Source of the DNA: Chitiniphilus shinanonensis DSM 23277 | GTDB taxonomy: Bacteria; Pseudomonadota; Gammaproteobacteria; Burkholderiales; Chitinibacteraceae | Assembly (NCBI RefSeq): GCF_000374805.1 | Contig: NZ_KB895336.1 | Location: 186,001-250,000, forward strand | Length of the DNA stretch: 64,000 bases | Reading direction: 5' to 3' | In this document: positions 15,773 through 26,003 of the stretch, piece after piece | How the letters are laid out: the number at the start of each line of letters is the position of its first letter | Position numbering within the stretch: the first letter of the stretch is position 1 | The notes under the pieces: model-generated | Database searches by the model: none | What the model was told of the DNA's origin: nothing | The model's input: the letters and a program-made list of their open reading frames with translations, nothing else | Position numbers and translations under genes: made by a program

Positions 15773-17569
15773 TTATTCGTTGATCGCCGTCTTGGTCAGG
15801 TTGCGCGGCGCGTCGATCTCGGTGCCGAGGTTGAGCGCGGCGCGGTAGGCCAGCATCTGCATCGCCACCGCGTACAGCACCGGGTTCAGGCCGCGCAGGC
15901 CAGCCGGCATGCGGATGGCGTTGAAGCGCTCGCCGGCCGCCAGCGCGGCGTCGGACAACACGAACAGTTCGCCGCGCCGCGCCCGCACTTCCTGGAGGTT
16001 GGTCAGCAGCTTCTCGGCGTGGCGGTTCCACGGCATGCAGGCGATCACCGGCAGGTCGCGGTCCACCAGCGCCAGCGGGCCGTGCTTGAGTTCGCCGCCG
16101 GGATAACCTTCGGCGTGCAGGTAGGCGACCTCCTGGAACTTGTGCGCGGCCTCCATCGCGATCGGATAGAGCATATGGCGCGCGGTGCACAGCAGCAGCG
16201 GGTGATCGATCAGCCGGTGCGCCCACTGGGCGAATTGCGGCTCCAGCCGCAGCACGTCGTTCACCGACTCGGGCAATTGCGCCAGTTCGCCCTCGATGGT
16301 GGCGGCCTCGGCGTTGGTGAGGAAGCCCAGCGCGCGCGACAGGCCCAGCGCCAGTTGATAGAGCGCCAGCAACTGCGTGGTGAAGCTCTTGGTCGAGGTG
16401 ACGCCGATCTCGGGGCCGGCCTCGGTGCAGTACTGGAAGTGGGTGGTGCGCATCAGCGAGCTGTCGGCCACGTTGCTGATCGCCAGCGTGTACTGGGCGC
16501 CCAGCTTCTGCGCCTGGGCGATGGCGGCCAGGGTGTCGAGCGTCTCGCCCGATTGCGAGATGCCGACCACCAGCGCCCGGCGCGGCATCGCCGCTTCGCG
16601 GAAGCGATATTCGCTGGCGGTCTCCACCGCGGTGGGCAGGCCGGTAAGCGCCTCGATCCAGTAGCGCGCGGTAAGCGCGGCGTGGCCGCTGCTGCCCACG
16701 CCGATCAGCACCACCGATTCCACCGACGGCAGCAGGCGCGCGGCCTCTTCGCCCAGCATGGCGGCCAGGTCGGGTGTCAGGCCGTGGCGGCCCAGGGTGT
16801 CGGCCAGGATGATCGGCTGCTCGCGGATCTCCTTCTCCATGTAGTGCTGGAAGAAATCGGGCACCAGCGCGTCGGGGCGGATCTGCTCGGGCGCGCGATG
16901 GGCCTGGATGGCGCGGATATCGATGACCTCGATGCGGTCGGGCGTCAGGCGGGCCACGTCGCCGTGCTCCAGCCGCACGAATTCGGCGGCCAGTGCCTGC
17001 AACGGTGTCACCTGATCGGCGAACAGCGTGCCGTGCGGGGTGGTGGCCAGCAGCATCTGCGCGTGCTGGGTGGCACAGATCACCTGTTGCGGGTGGGCGC
17101 GCGACATCACCGCGCAGCTGAACACGCCCTTCAGCTCGTGCACCGCCGCGTGCACCGCGCGCAGCAGGTCGGGTTGCAGGGTGAGGTGCCAGCGCAGCAA
17201 CGCGGCGAACACCGAAGCCGGCCGGCGGTCGCTGGGGGACAGCCCCTGCACCAGCAGGTGGTCGATCACCGGACCGATATTGGCGATGGCGCCCCGGAAC
17301 TGCACGGCGATCTGCTGATCCGGCGGCGCATCGCCGTTGTCGCGGCTGGCTTGCCAATCCAGGCGCAGGATCACGCACTGGGCCTCCAGCTCCGCCCAGC
17401 GCGTCGCCAGGGCGGCGATACGGAACGGTTCGCGCGCGCCGCTGATCTCGCCACCGCTCATCGCCAGCCAGCTGGCTTCGCTGTAGCCGTCGGCGCCCAG
17501 GCGCTCGACCGCCTTGCGTAGCGCATCGGCCGCCGGGCCGTTGCAGACCGCGCCTACCAGATTGCTCAT
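15773..17569 (-). CDS. GlmS-like SIS-domain protein with degenerate glutaminase domain
   Basis: This 598-residue protein is about the size of glucosamine-6-phosphate synthase and collinear with it. The C-terminal half has two SIS domains with intact GlmS signatures: [47 protein letters not shown] (Glu and His of the isomerase site) and the terminal NLTKTAINE with the conserved Lys. The N-terminal half keeps the domain length but begins [11 protein letters not shown] where GlmS has MCGIVGA: the nucleophilic Cys2 is Ser, and the usual HTRWATHG substrate loop is reduced to ATRWAEL. It should not use glutamine. Possible roles are an ammonia-dependent synthase or, in a chitin degrader, a GlcN-6-P deaminase/isomerase. 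The gene stands alone. Confidence 0.85.
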   Translation of the reverse strand: MSNLVGAVCNGPAADALRKAVERLGADGYSEASWLAMSGGEISGAREPFRIAALATRWAELEAQCVILRLDWQASRDNGDAPPDQQIAVQFRGAIANIGPVIDHLLVQGLSPSDRRPASVFAALLRWHLTLQPDLLRAVHAAVHELKGVFSCAVMSRAHPQQVICATQHAQMLLATTPHGTLFADQVTPLQALAAEFVRLEHGDVARLTPDRIEVIDIRAIQAHRAPEQIRPDALVPDFFQHYMEKEIREQPIILADTLGRHGLTPDLAAMLGEEAARLLPSVESVVLIGVGSSGHAALTARYWIEALTGLPTAVETASEYRFREAAMPRRALVVGISQSGETLDTLAAIAQAQKLGAQYTLAISNVADSSLMRTTHFQYCTEAGPEIGVTSTKSFTTQLLALYQLALGLSRALGFLTNAEAATIEGELAQLPESVNDVLRLEPQFAQWAHRLIDHPLLLCTARHMLYPIAMEAAHKFQEVAYLHAEGYPGGELKHGPLALVDRDLPVIACMPWNRHAEKLLTNLQEVRARRGELFVLSDAALAAGERFNAIRMPAGLRGLNPVLYAVAMQMLAYRAALNLGTEIDAPRNLTKTAINE

Positions 17570-17927
17570 GCCGTGATCCTCGAAAGTCCTTGCCTCATCC
17601 TAGTCGCGGTCGCGAGCAGGAGAAAGCCATTGGTATTCATGCTGCTTGCCCAACGGGGCCGCGATCCGGCCCTTGGCGCCGCGCTGTCGGAACGCCCGAC
17701 CAACGGCGGGCGCGGCGCGCACCCGCAAGCCATTGTGAGCCGGGTTGGGCGCTGCCGTCGGGTGGGGCCATGCCTCTGGATGGGAGGATGAACGGCAGGC
17801 CGGTGATCCGCCGACTCGCCGGCCAGGGCCGCCTGCCGGTCTTGTTGCGGCCGAGGTGGGCGCGCAGAATCGCGCAATACCAGAGCGTCGCTGACGGCGC
17901 CGATAAGACAACCCCTGGAGGAGCGAA
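17570..17927. other. Intergenic region, no gene recognised
   Basis: This 358-bp gap separates the divergent GlmS-like and JmjC-like genes and should hold both promoters. No RNA gene, repeat or convincing small ORF was seen. The strong ribosome binding site CTGGAGGAGCGAA for the downstream gene is at its right end. Confidence 0.5.
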
Positions 17928-18956
17928 ATGAACCAATCCGTGGCGGAGGCGATCGCCTCGCAGACCATGACCGACGACTGGCGGCGCTGGCTGGCCGAGA
18001 ACCTGTTGCTCGGCAACGATCCGCACCAGCTGTTCGGCGTGCTGGTCGACAACGGCTTTTCCACGGCCGATGCGCGCCAGGAGGTGGAGCGCGCGCTGTC
18101 GAGCCCGTATCTGGCCGGCGCGCAGCGGTTGAAGAACCGGCTGGCCAAGCGCGACTGGGTGCTGGCCTGCCAGCGCAAGCTGAACCGTCAGCGTGGCAGC
18201 GAAGTGCCGCGCCGCGAGCGCCTGTCCACCGAAGAGTTCTTCGAGCATTACTACAGCGCGGCGCGCCCGGTGATCATCACCGGGATGATGGACGACTGGC
18301 CGGCGATGCGGAAATGGAACCTGGACTACTTCCGCAGCTACTGGGCGGCGCGCGAAGTCGAGGTGCAGTTCGGCCGCAATGGCGATCCGTACTACGAACT
18401 GAACAAGATCGCCCACAAGCGGGTGATGAAGTTCGGCGAGTTCGTCGATCTGGTGCGCGATGCCGGGCGTACCAACGACTTCTACATGACCGCCACCAAC
18501 GATTCGCTCAACCGCCGCGCGTTGACCGAGCTATGGGACGACATCGTGCAGGTGCCGGCCTACCTGGACGGCAGCCGCGGCGCGCAGGGCTTCCTGTGGC
18601 TGGGGCCGGCGGGCACCATCACGCCATTCCACCACGACCTGACCAACAACTTCATGGCACAGGTGATCGGCCGCAAGCGCCTGCTGCTGATGCCGTCGTG
18701 CGAGATCGCCAGCGTCTACAACCATTCGCACTGCTTTACCCACGTGGACGGGCGCGAGGTGGACTACACACGCTTTCCGGCGATGCGCGACGCCCAGGTG
18801 CTGGAATGCACGCTCAACCCCGGCGAAATCCTGTTCCTGCCGGTGGGTTGCTGGCATTTCGTCGAAGGGCTGGATGTTTCGTGCACCGTGTCGTTCACCA
18901 ACTTCCGCTGGGACAACGACTACTCCAGCTTCTACCCGACCTTGCAGGAATTCTGA
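17928..18956 (+). CDS. JmjC/cupin-like Fe(II)/2-oxoglutarate oxygenase
   Basis: This 342-residue protein begins with a helical region (about 1-85), then a cupin-like JmjC domain of the PF13621 type: FFEHYYSAARPVIITGMMDDWPA, the metal-binding pair FHHD (His-x-Asp), then RKRLLLMPS, and the distal His in LPVGCWHFVEG. Such enzymes hydroxylate proteins or small molecules using Fe(II) and 2-oxoglutarate. The HxD...H triad appears intact, so it is probably active. It is cytoplasmic with no operon partners, and the substrate is unknown. Confidence 0.88.
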   Translation: MNQSVAEAIASQTMTDDWRRWLAENLLLGNDPHQLFGVLVDNGFSTADARQEVERALSSPYLAGAQRLKNRLAKRDWVLACQRKLNRQRGSEVPRRERLSTEEFFEHYYSAARPVIITGMMDDWPAMRKWNLDYFRSYWAAREVEVQFGRNGDPYYELNKIAHKRVMKFGEFVDLVRDAGRTNDFYMTATNDSLNRRALTELWDDIVQVPAYLDGSRGAQGFLWLGPAGTITPFHHDLTNNFMAQVIGRKRLLLMPSCEIASVYNHSHCFTHVDGREVDYTRFPAMRDAQVLECTLNPGEILFLPVGCWHFVEGLDVSCTVSFTNFRWDNDYSSFYPTLQEF

Positions 18957-19129
18957 GCGCCCGTTCGCGACGGCGCGCCGGGTGCACGGTGTTGCCCGGC
19001 AAGCCGTCGCGGGCAGATCGCGCATCGCGCCCGGTGGGCGGCGCGCCGGGCCGCCGGCGCGGTTTGACGCCGCGCCGGGCTTTCCGTTATTTTCCCCCGA
19101 TTCACCAGCCCTCCCGTCGTCCCCCCGTC

Positions 19130-19360
19130 ATGTCGAAAGCAGCCAAACAGCCCGAGTCCTTCGAGGCCGGCTTTGCCGAACTCGAAACGCTGATCGGCGA
19201 ACTCGAATCGGGCAACCTGCCTTTGGAAGCCTCCCTCAACGCCTATCGCCGAGGCCAGGAACTGCTGCGCTACTGCGAGGCCAAGCTGGCCGACGCCGAG
19301 CAGCAGCTCAAGATTCTGGAAGCCGGCGAACTCAAGCCGTTCACCCCGGAGGCCCAATGA
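19130..19360 (+). CDS. xseB: Exodeoxyribonuclease VII small subunit
   Basis: This 76-residue protein has the compact helical XseB fold with FEAGFAELETLIGELESGNLPLEASL and YRRGQELLRYCEAKLADAEQ. It joins XseA (not in this window) in the single-strand-specific exonuclease VII. The stop overlaps the next start (ATGA), indicating translational coupling with ispA, the common arrangement in proteobacteria. Confidence 0.95.
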   Translation: MSKAAKQPESFEAGFAELETLIGELESGNLPLEASLNAYRRGQELLRYCEAKLADAEQQLKILEAGELKPFTPEAQ

Positions 19361-20247
19361 GCGACTTCCAGGCCTGGATGCGCGACGTCCAGGCGCGTAC
19401 CGAGGAAACCCTGTCCGCCGTGCTGCCGCCGGCCAATCACCTGCCGGCCCGGCTGCACGACGCCATGCGCTACGCCGTGCTCGATGGCGGCAAGCGGGTG
19501 CGGCCGTTGCTGGCCTTCGCCGCCGGCGAACTGACCGGGGCCGAGCCGCGCCGGCTGGCCTTCGCCGGCGCCGCGGTCGAGCTGATCCACGCCTATTCGC
19601 TGGTGCACGACGACATGCCGCCGATGGACAACGACGTGCTGCGCCGGGGCAAGCCGACGGTGCACGTGCAATACGACGAGGCCACCGCGCTGCTGGCGGG
19701 CGACGCCTTGCAGACCGCCGCCTTCGAGGTGCTGTCGCAGCATGTGCTGGCCGACGATCCGGCGGTGCAGATGAAGATGGTGGGCATCCTGGCCCGCGCC
19801 GCCGGCAGCAACGGCATGTGCGGCGGCCAGGGCATCGACCTCTACAGCGTCGGCCATACCCTGTCGCTGCCGGCGCTGGAGATGATGCACATCCTCAAGA
19901 CCGGCGCGCTGATCCGCGCCGCGGTGCTGCTGGGCGCGCACTGCGGCCGGGCGCTGCCGGACGCCGAGCTGGAACGGGTCGACCGCTTCGCCAAGTGCAT
20001 GGGCCTGGCGTTCCAGGTGGTGGACGACATCCTCGACGAGGAAGCCGACACCGCCACGCTGGGCAAGACCGCCGGCAAGGACGCCGCCAACAACAAGCCC
20101 ACCTACGTCGCGTTGCTGGGCCTGGCCGGCGCCAGGCAGAAGGCCGCCGAATTGCAGGCCGAGGCACGCGAGGCGCTGGCGCCGTTCGGCGAGCGCGCCA
20201 GGCGGCTGGTCGAACTGGCCGACTACATCGTCGCCCGCAACCATTGA
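19357..20247 (+). CDS. ispA: (2E,6E)-farnesyl diphosphate synthase
   Basis: This 296-residue short-chain polyprenyl synthase condenses DMAPP/GPP with IPP to form FPP. The first Asp-rich motif is DDMPPMDND within [20 protein letters not shown], and the second is DDILDEE within [33 protein letters not shown] binds the IPP phosphate. It overlaps xseB by 4 bp and precedes dxs, so the three form an isoprenoid-precursor cluster. Confidence 0.95.
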   Translation: MSDFQAWMRDVQARTEETLSAVLPPANHLPARLHDAMRYAVLDGGKRVRPLLAFAAGELTGAEPRRLAFAGAAVELIHAYSLVHDDMPPMDNDVLRRGKPTVHVQYDEATALLAGDALQTAAFEVLSQHVLADDPAVQMKMVGILARAAGSNGMCGGQGIDLYSVGHTLSLPALEMMHILKTGALIRAAVLLGAHCGRALPDAELERVDRFAKCMGLAFQVVDDILDEEADTATLGKTAGKDAANNKPTYVALLGLAGARQKAAELQAEAREALAPFGERARRLVELADYIVARNH

Positions 20248-20314
20248 TGCCGCGGGGCGGCGCAGCCGCCCCCGGACCGAGACACTCACCGCGCCAAGCA
20301 CGGGCCCATCCACC

Positions 20315-22159
20315 ATGACGTCGCTTCTCGACACCATCACCTGTCCCGCGGACCTGCGCCGCCTGGAGCGCCGTGCGCTGCCGCAACTGACCGCCGAACT
20401 GCGCGCCTTCCTGCTCGACTCGATCAGCAGCACCGGCGGCCACTTCGCGTCCAACCTGGGCGCGGTGGAACTCACCGTGGCGCTGCACTACGTGTTCGAC
20501 ACCCCGCACGACCGGCTGGTGTGGGATGTGGGCCACCAGAGCTATCCGCACAAAATCCTCACCGGCCGCCGCCAGCTGATGCACACCATGCGCAAGCAGG
20601 GCGGGCTGGCCGGGTTCCCCAAGCGCGAGGAAAGCGAGTACGACACCTTCGGCGTCGGCCACTCCAGCACCTCGATCGGCGCCGCGCTGGGCTTCGCCGA
20701 GGCGGCCAAGCTCAAGGGCGAGGAGCGCCGCGCCATCGCCGTGATCGGCGACGGCGCCATGACCGCCGGCCAGGCGGTGGAGGCGCTGTTCAACGCCGGC
20801 CACCGCGACGTGGACCTGCTGGTGATCCTCAACGACAACGAGATGTCGATCTCGCCCAACGTCGGCGCCTTCAACAACTACCTGGCGCGGCTGCTGTCGG
20901 GCAAGTTCTACAACGGCTTCCGCAATGCCTCGGGCAAGGTGCTCGGCGCGGTGCCGCCGCTGCGCGAGCTGGCGAAAAAGGGCGAGGAGCACGTCAAGGG
21001 CTTCTTCTCGCCGGCCACGCTGTTCGAGGAGCTGGGCTTCAACTACATCGGCCCCATCGACGGCCACGACCTCGACACCCTGCTCACCACGCTGAACAAC
21101 ATCAAGCAGCTGCGCGGGCCGCAGTTCCTGCACGTGGTGACCAAGAAGGGCCAGGGCTACAAGCTGGCGGTGGACGACCCGGTGAAGTACCACGCCGTCA
21201 CCCCGTTCACGCCGGAGAACGGCATGGCCGGCGGCAAGGGCGGCGGCAAGATCAACTACACCCAGGTGTTCGGCGACTGGCTGTGCGACATGGCGCGGCT
21301 GGACGACAAGCTGGTCGGCATCACCCCCGCTATGCGCGAGGGCTCGGGGCTGGTGCGCTTCGAGCAGGAATTCCCCGAGCGCTATTTCGACGTCGGCATC
21401 GCCGAGCAGCACGCCGTCACCTTCGCCGGCGGTCTGGCCTGCGAAGGGCTCAAGCCGGTGGTGGCGATCTACTCCACCTTCCTGCAACGCGGCTACGACC
21501 AGTTGATCCACGACGTGGCATTGCAGAACCTGGACGTCACCTTCGCCATCGACCGCGCCGGGCTGGTCGGCGCCGACGGCCCCACCCACGCCGGCTCGTT
21601 CGACCTGTCGTACCTGCGCTGCGTGCCCAATATGGCGGTGCTGGCGCCGGCCGACGAGAACGAATGCCGCCAGATGCTGTACAGCGCTTATCAGCACCCC
21701 GGCCCGGCCGCGGTGCGCTACCCGCGCGGCACCGGCCCCGGCGTGGCGGTCGAGGCCGAGATGACCGGCGTGCCGTGGGGGCGCGGCGAGATTCGCCGCC
21801 AGGGCGCCAAGGTGGCGATCCTGGCCTTCGGCACCCTGCTGGAGGCCGCGTTGCAGGCCGGCGAGGCGCTGGATGCCACCGTCGCCAACATGCGCTTCGT
21901 CAAGCCGCTGGACACCGCGCTGATCGCACAACTGGCCGCCGGCCACGACCTGCTGGTCACGGTCGAGGAGAACGCCATCATGGGCGGTGCCGGCAGCGCC
22001 GTGCTGGAGGCGCTGGCCGCCGCCGGCATCGCCAAACCGGTGTTGCAGCTCGGCCTGCCCGACAGCTACGTGGAGCACGGCGAACAGAAGCAACTGCTGG
22101 TCGAATGCGGGCTGGACGGCGCGGGCATCGCCGCCAGCATCCGTGGCCGGCTGGCGTGA
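20315..22159 (+). CDS. dxs: 1-deoxy-D-xylulose-5-phosphate synthase
   Basis: This 614-residue thiamine-diphosphate enzyme makes DXP from pyruvate and glyceraldehyde 3-phosphate, the first step of the MEP pathway. Seen motifs: [39 protein letters not shown], the TPP-binding [18 protein letters not shown]...[28 protein letters not shown] (catalytic Glu), [14 protein letters not shown] and a C-terminal transketolase domain. Its need for TPP links it functionally to the thi genes at 36-39 kb. Confidence 0.97.
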   Translation: MTSLLDTITCPADLRRLERRALPQLTAELRAFLLDSISSTGGHFASNLGAVELTVALHYVFDTPHDRLVWDVGHQSYPHKILTGRRQLMHTMRKQGGLAGFPKREESEYDTFGVGHSSTSIGAALGFAEAAKLKGEERRAIAVIGDGAMTAGQAVEALFNAGHRDVDLLVILNDNEMSISPNVGAFNNYLARLLSGKFYNGFRNASGKVLGAVPPLRELAKKGEEHVKGFFSPATLFEELGFNYIGPIDGHDLDTLLTTLNNIKQLRGPQFLHVVTKKGQGYKLAVDDPVKYHAVTPFTPENGMAGGKGGGKINYTQVFGDWLCDMARLDDKLVGITPAMREGSGLVRFEQEFPERYFDVGIAEQHAVTFAGGLACEGLKPVVAIYSTFLQRGYDQLIHDVALQNLDVTFAIDRAGLVGADGPTHAGSFDLSYLRCVPNMAVLAPADENECRQMLYSAYQHPGPAAVRYPRGTGPGVAVEAEMTGVPWGRGEIRRQGAKVAILAFGTLLEAALQAGEALDATVANMRFVKPLDTALIAQLAAGHDLLVTVEENAIMGGAGSAVLEALAAAGIAKPVLQLGLPDSYVEHGEQKQLLVECGLDGAGIAASIRGRLA

Positions 22160-22169
22160 AGTCATTCCC

Positions 22170-22811
22170 ATGACCCAAGCCCGCGGCCGCTTCATCAGCG
22201 TCGAAGGCGTCGACGGCGCCGGCAAGAGCACCCAGCTGGCGTGGCTGGCGCAATGGCTGACCGCGCGCGGCGTGCGGCTGGTGCAGACCCGCGAGCCGGG
22301 CGGCACGCCGCTGGGCGAGCGGCTGCGCGAGTGGCTGCTGGCCGAGCCGATGCACCTGGAGACCGAAGCGCTGCTGATGTTCGCCGCGCGGCGCGAGCAT
22401 CTGGCCGCCGTGATCGAGCCGGCGCTGGCGCGCGGCGACTGGGTGCTGTGCGACCGCTTCACCGACGCCAGCTTCGCCTACCAGGGCGGCGGGCGCGGGC
22501 TGGCGCCGGCCAAGGTGGCGGCGCTGGAGGACTGGGTGCAGGGCAGCGGCGCCGCGCGCGTCGAGCCCGATCTCACCCTGCTGTTCGACGTGCCGCCGGA
22601 AGTCTCCGCCGCGCGTCTGGCGCAAGGGCGCGAGCTGGATCGCTTCGAGCGCGAGGCCGCCGATTTCCACGCGCGGGTGCGCGACGCCTACCTGGCGCGC
22701 GCCGCCAGCGCACCGCAACGCATCCGCGTGATCGACGGCCGCGGCACGCCGGAACAGATCCAGGCGGCGCTGGCGCGGCAATTGCCCGACTGGCTGGGGC
22801 TGGCGGCATGA
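22170..22811 (+). CDS. tmk: Thymidylate kinase
   Basis: This 213-residue kinase phosphorylates dTMP to dTDP. It has a P-loop GVDGAGKST, the DR(Y/F) motif in [17 protein letters not shown] and [15 protein letters not shown]. It begins 10 bp after dxs and overlaps holB by 4 bp, the usual tmk-holB order. Confidence 0.96.
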   Translation: MTQARGRFISVEGVDGAGKSTQLAWLAQWLTARGVRLVQTREPGGTPLGERLREWLLAEPMHLETEALLMFAARREHLAAVIEPALARGDWVLCDRFTDASFAYQGGGRGLAPAKVAALEDWVQGSGAARVEPDLTLLFDVPPEVSAARLAQGRELDRFEREAADFHARVRDAYLARAASAPQRIRVIDGRGTPEQIQAALARQLPDWLGLAA

Positions 22812-23818
22812 ACGGCCTGACGCTCTACCCCTGGCAGCAGACCACCTGGGATGCGCTGCTCGCCGGCACCGCGCGCATGCCGCACGCGTTGCTGCTCACC
22901 GGCGAGGCCGGCATCGGCAAGCGCCGCTTCGCCGAACGGCTGGCCGCCTGGTTCCTGTGCGAGGCGCCGGGCAAGACCAGCGAGCCGTGCGGCGTCTGCG
23001 AGAGCTGTCGCTGGTTCGCCGCCGGCAACCATCCTGACTACCGCGTGCTGGCGCCCGGCGACGACGCCGACGAGGAAGAGGAGGGCACCAAGGCCAAGCG
23101 GCGTTTTCCCACCATCGGCGTGGACGACGTGCGCGAGCTGAACGACTTCGTCAACCTGACCTCGCATCGCGGCGGCGCGCGCGTCACCGTGGTCTATCCG
23201 GCCGAAAGCCTGAACCTGGCTGCCGCCAACGCGCTGCTCAAGACGCTGGAGGAGCCGCCGGCCGGCGCCCAGTTCATCCTGGTGGCGCACCACTGGCGGC
23301 GCCTGTTGCCCACCATCCGCAGCCGCTGCCGCATCTTTCCGCTGCCGATGCCCGAGCATCGCGCCGCGGCCGCCTGGCTGGCGCAGCACGGCGTGGTCGA
23401 TCCCGAACTGCACCTGCACCACAGCGGCGGCGCGCCGCTGGCGGCGCTGGAGGATGCCGGCGCCGACTGGCTGGGCACCCGCCGCGCGCTGCTGGAGCAC
23501 CTGGCCAATCCTGGCGCGTTGGACGTGCTGGCGGTGGCGGGCGAGCTGGAGAAATCCAAGCTGGACGCCGCGCTGGTCATCGCCTGGCTCCAGAAATGGG
23601 TCTACGATCTGGTCAGCATGGGGTTGGCCGGCGTTGTCCGGTACTATCCCGACTGCAAGGACGACCTGACCCGGTTGTCCGTGCGGGCGCCGCAACTGCT
23701 GAAGTACGCCGAGCGCCTGCTGGAGGCCCAGCGTTTGGCGCATCACCCGCTGAACCTGCGGCTGGTGTACGAAACCCTCCTCAACGACTACGTGGCGGCA
23801 TTCCGCAAGGGGCGCTAG
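22808..23818 (+). CDS. holB: DNA polymerase III subunit delta'
   Basis: This 336-residue clamp-loader subunit has a modified P-loop GEAGIGKRR (no Thr/Ser after Lys, as in other delta' subunits that do not hydrolyse ATP), a zinc module [10 protein letters not shown], the LLKTLEEPP sensor region, and the IRSRC arginine-finger motif. The C-terminal helical part is less conserved. An insertion rich in acidic residues ([17 protein letters not shown]) follows the zinc module. It is coupled to tmk by ATGA overlap and abuts pilZ directly. Confidence 0.94.
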   Translation: MNGLTLYPWQQTTWDALLAGTARMPHALLLTGEAGIGKRRFAERLAAWFLCEAPGKTSEPCGVCESCRWFAAGNHPDYRVLAPGDDADEEEEGTKAKRRFPTIGVDDVRELNDFVNLTSHRGGARVTVVYPAESLNLAAANALLKTLEEPPAGAQFILVAHHWRRLLPTIRSRCRIFPLPMPEHRAAAAWLAQHGVVDPELHLHHSGGAPLAALEDAGADWLGTRRALLEHLANPGALDVLAVAGELEKSKLDAALVIAWLQKWVYDLVSMGLAGVVRYYPDCKDDLTRLSVRAPQLLKYAERLLEAQRLAHHPLNLRLVYETLLNDYVAAFRKGR

Positions 23819-24178
23819 ATGGAAGCACCGAAGCAGGCCAGCCGGCCGGGCGTTCTTTCGCTCAACATCAAGGAAAAGGCGGCGCTGTACGCCTCCTACA
23901 TGCCGTTCGTGACCGGCGGCGGCATCTTCATTCCCACCTCCAAGCCGTACCGGCTGGGCGACGAGGTATTCATGCTGCTGTCGCTGCTGGACGACCCGGC
24001 CAAGATCGCCGTCTCCGGCCATGTGGTCTGGGTGACGCCGCAGGGCGCGCACAACAACCACCAGCAGGGCATCGGCGTGCGCTTCTCCAGCAACGAAGCC
24101 GGCGCCCAGGCCCGCAACAAGATCGAAGCCCTGCTGGGCGGCTATCTGCAAAGCAGCCGGACCACGCATACGATGTGA
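23819..24178 (+). CDS. pilZ: Type IV pilus PilZ-domain protein
   Basis: This 119-residue protein has a single PilZ domain: LSLNIKEKAALYASYMPFV, GGGIFIPT, VSGHVVWVTP and GIGVRF. The canonical c-di-GMP motif RxxxR is absent near the N-terminus, as in the original PilZ that supports type IV pilus assembly without binding c-di-GMP. The start codon directly follows the holB stop; the order holB-pilZ-tatD matches Pseudomonas and Neisseriales. Confidence 0.9.
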   Translation: MEAPKQASRPGVLSLNIKEKAALYASYMPFVTGGGIFIPTSKPYRLGDEVFMLLSLLDDPAKIAVSGHVVWVTPQGAHNNHQQGIGVRFSSNEAGAQARNKIEALLGGYLQSSRTTHTM

Positions 24179-24195
24179 GGTGCGCTTTGCGCACC

Positions 24196-24291
24196 GGGAA
24201 GGGGGAAGAGGGAAGGGAGAAGGGTAAAAGCAACAGCCACAGCCACGACGCTTTGGACTTTACCCTTCCCTCTTCCCCCTTCTCCCTTCCC
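24196..24291. repeat. Purine/pyrimidine inverted repeat between pilZ and tatD
   Basis: The left arm (24196-24230) is almost pure purine (GGGAAGGGGGAAGAGGG...GGTAAAAG). The right arm (24258-24291) is the facing pyrimidine run (CTTTACCCTTCCC...CTTCTCCC). The loop holds AGCCAC tandem repeats. A 13-bp palindrome TGCGCTTTGCGCA lies just before it (24181). The arms recall the outer GGGAAGGGG arms of the family-A copy at 10.25 kb. Confidence 0.75.
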
Positions 24292-24327
24292 GCTCTATCT
24301 CTTTCTCCCCCCTCACCGCCTCACGCC

Positions 24328-25098
24328 ATGTTCGTAGACTCCCACTGCCACATCAATTTCCCCGAACTCGCCGAGCGTATCGACGAGCTGCTGGCCGCGA
24401 TGGCCGAGAATCGGGTGACGCATGCGCTGTGTGTGTCGGTGAACCTGCCCGAGTGGCCGAGCGTGATGGCGCTGGCCGAGGCGCACGACAATCTCTTCGC
24501 CTCGGTGGGCGTCCACCCCGACTACGAGGATGTGGAGGAACCCACCGTCGCCGGCCTGGTCGAGCTGGCGCAGCGCCCCAGGGTGGTCGCCATCGGCGAG
24601 ACGGGGCTCGACTACTACCGCTTGCAGGGCGACCTGGGCTGGCAGCGCGAGCGCTTCCGCGTGCATATCCGCGCGGCGCGCCAGACCGGCCTGCCGCTGA
24701 TCATCCACACCCGCGCCGCCAGCGAGGACACCATCCGCATCCTCCAGGAAGAGGGCGCGGCCGAGGTCGGCGGGGTGATGCACTGCTTCACCGAAAGCTG
24801 GGAGGTGGCGCAGGCGGCGATGGAACTGGGGTTCTATATCTCGTTCTCCGGCATCGTCACCTTCAAGAAGGCCGAGGAACTGAAGGAAGTGGCGCGGCGC
24901 GTGCCGCTGGAGCGCATGCTGATCGAAACCGACTCGCCGTATCTGGCGCCGGTGCCGTTCCGCGGCAAGACCAACCAGCCGGCGTGGGTGAAGCACGTGG
25001 CCGAGCACATCGCCGACCTCAAGGGCGTGCCGGTGGCCGAAGTGGCGGCCACTACCACCGACAACTTCTTCAAGCTGTTCCGGCGGGCCGTGCCATGA
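24328..25098 (+). CDS. tatD: TatD family hydrolase
   Basis: This 256-residue metal-dependent hydrolase starts at ATG 24328 with the metal ligands DSHCH. GVHPDYED, AIGETGLDY (Glu ligand), PLIIHTR (His), MHCFTESWE (His) and ETDSPYLAP (Asp) complete the TatD site. These proteins have 3'-5' DNase activity and act in nucleic-acid quality control. It overlaps the next gene by 4 bp. Confidence 0.93.
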   Translation: MFVDSHCHINFPELAERIDELLAAMAENRVTHALCVSVNLPEWPSVMALAEAHDNLFASVGVHPDYEDVEEPTVAGLVELAQRPRVVAIGETGLDYYRLQGDLGWQRERFRVHIRAARQTGLPLIIHTRAASEDTIRILQEEGAAEVGGVMHCFTESWEVAQAAMELGFYISFSGIVTFKKAEELKEVARRVPLERMLIETDSPYLAPVPFRGKTNQPAWVKHVAEHIADLKGVPVAEVAATTTDNFFKLFRRAVP

Positions 25099-25889
25099 GC
25101 CGCCCGCCCGCGCCGGAACGGGTGACCGTCACGCTGCTGGGTGTCGGTTCCAGCGGCGGCACCCCGGCGCTGGGCTGCACCTGCCCCACCTGCACCTCAC
25201 GCGACCCGCGCAACACCCGCACCCGGACTTCGGCGGTGTTCGGCGTGGGCAACGTCAACCTGCTGATCGACACCGGGCCCGACCTGCGCCAGCAGGCATT
25301 GCGCGAGCAGTTGCTGCGGCTGGACGCGGTGCTGTACACCCATCCGCACGCCGACCATATCCATGGCATCGACGACCTGCGCGCCTGGTGCTGGCTGCAA
25401 AAGGGCGCGCTGCCGGTGTACGGCAACCAGCTCACGCTGGAACACATCAAGAGCCGCTTCACCTACACCCTGCTCAGTCCCAACGAATACTGGGACAAGC
25501 CGGTGCTGACGCTGCACGAGGTGGAGCACGAGTCCTTCCTCGCCGGCGGGGTGCGGGTGCAGCCGATCCCGCTGCTGCATGGCAAGTGGCCGGTGCTGGG
25601 ATTCCGCGTCGGCAAGGTGGCGTACCTGACCGACGTGTCCGAGATACCCGAATCCAGCTTCGCCCTGCTGGAGCAGCTGGACGTGCTGCTGCTGGACTGC
25701 CTGCGCGAGCGCGAGCACCCCACGCACCTGAGCGTGGAACAGTCGCTGGCGATGGCGCGGCGCATCGGCGCGCGCCGCACCGTGCTGATCCACATGACGC
25801 ACGAACTGGAATACCACGCCCTGAGCGAACGCCTGCCACCCGGCGTCGAGGTCGGCTACGACGGCATGCGCCTGGAAGGCGGCTTCTGA
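25095..25889 (+). CDS. MBL-fold metal-dependent hydrolase (PhnP/RNase Z-like)
   Basis: This 264-residue protein has VTLLGVGSSGGTPALGCTC with a CTCPTC cysteine pair, LLIDTGPDL, the metallo-beta-lactamase motif THPHADHIHG, the later His in PLLHGKWPVLGFRV, LTDVSE and LIHMTHE. It is closest in layout to PhnP-type cyclic phosphodiesterases, which carry a similar N-terminal cysteine cluster for an extra zinc. No phn genes are present, so a housekeeping phosphodiesterase is the safe call. It is coupled to tatD by ATGA overlap. Confidence 0.88.
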   Translation: MSRPPAPERVTVTLLGVGSSGGTPALGCTCPTCTSRDPRNTRTRTSAVFGVGNVNLLIDTGPDLRQQALREQLLRLDAVLYTHPHADHIHGIDDLRAWCWLQKGALPVYGNQLTLEHIKSRFTYTLLSPNEYWDKPVLTLHEVEHESFLAGGVRVQPIPLLHGKWPVLGFRVGKVAYLTDVSEIPESSFALLEQLDVLLLDCLREREHPTHLSVEQSLAMARRIGARRTVLIHMTHELEYHALSERLPPGVEVGYDGMRLEGGF

Positions 25890-26003
25890 GCCTGCGGGGA
25901 AACCGCCTGCCGACCCCGGTCGATGCGCTCGGCGCCATTGCCGGCCAGCAAGCGCCGGGATGTCTGTCCATACTGTGAACGCCGTCACGGGAAGGAGAGC
26001 GTC

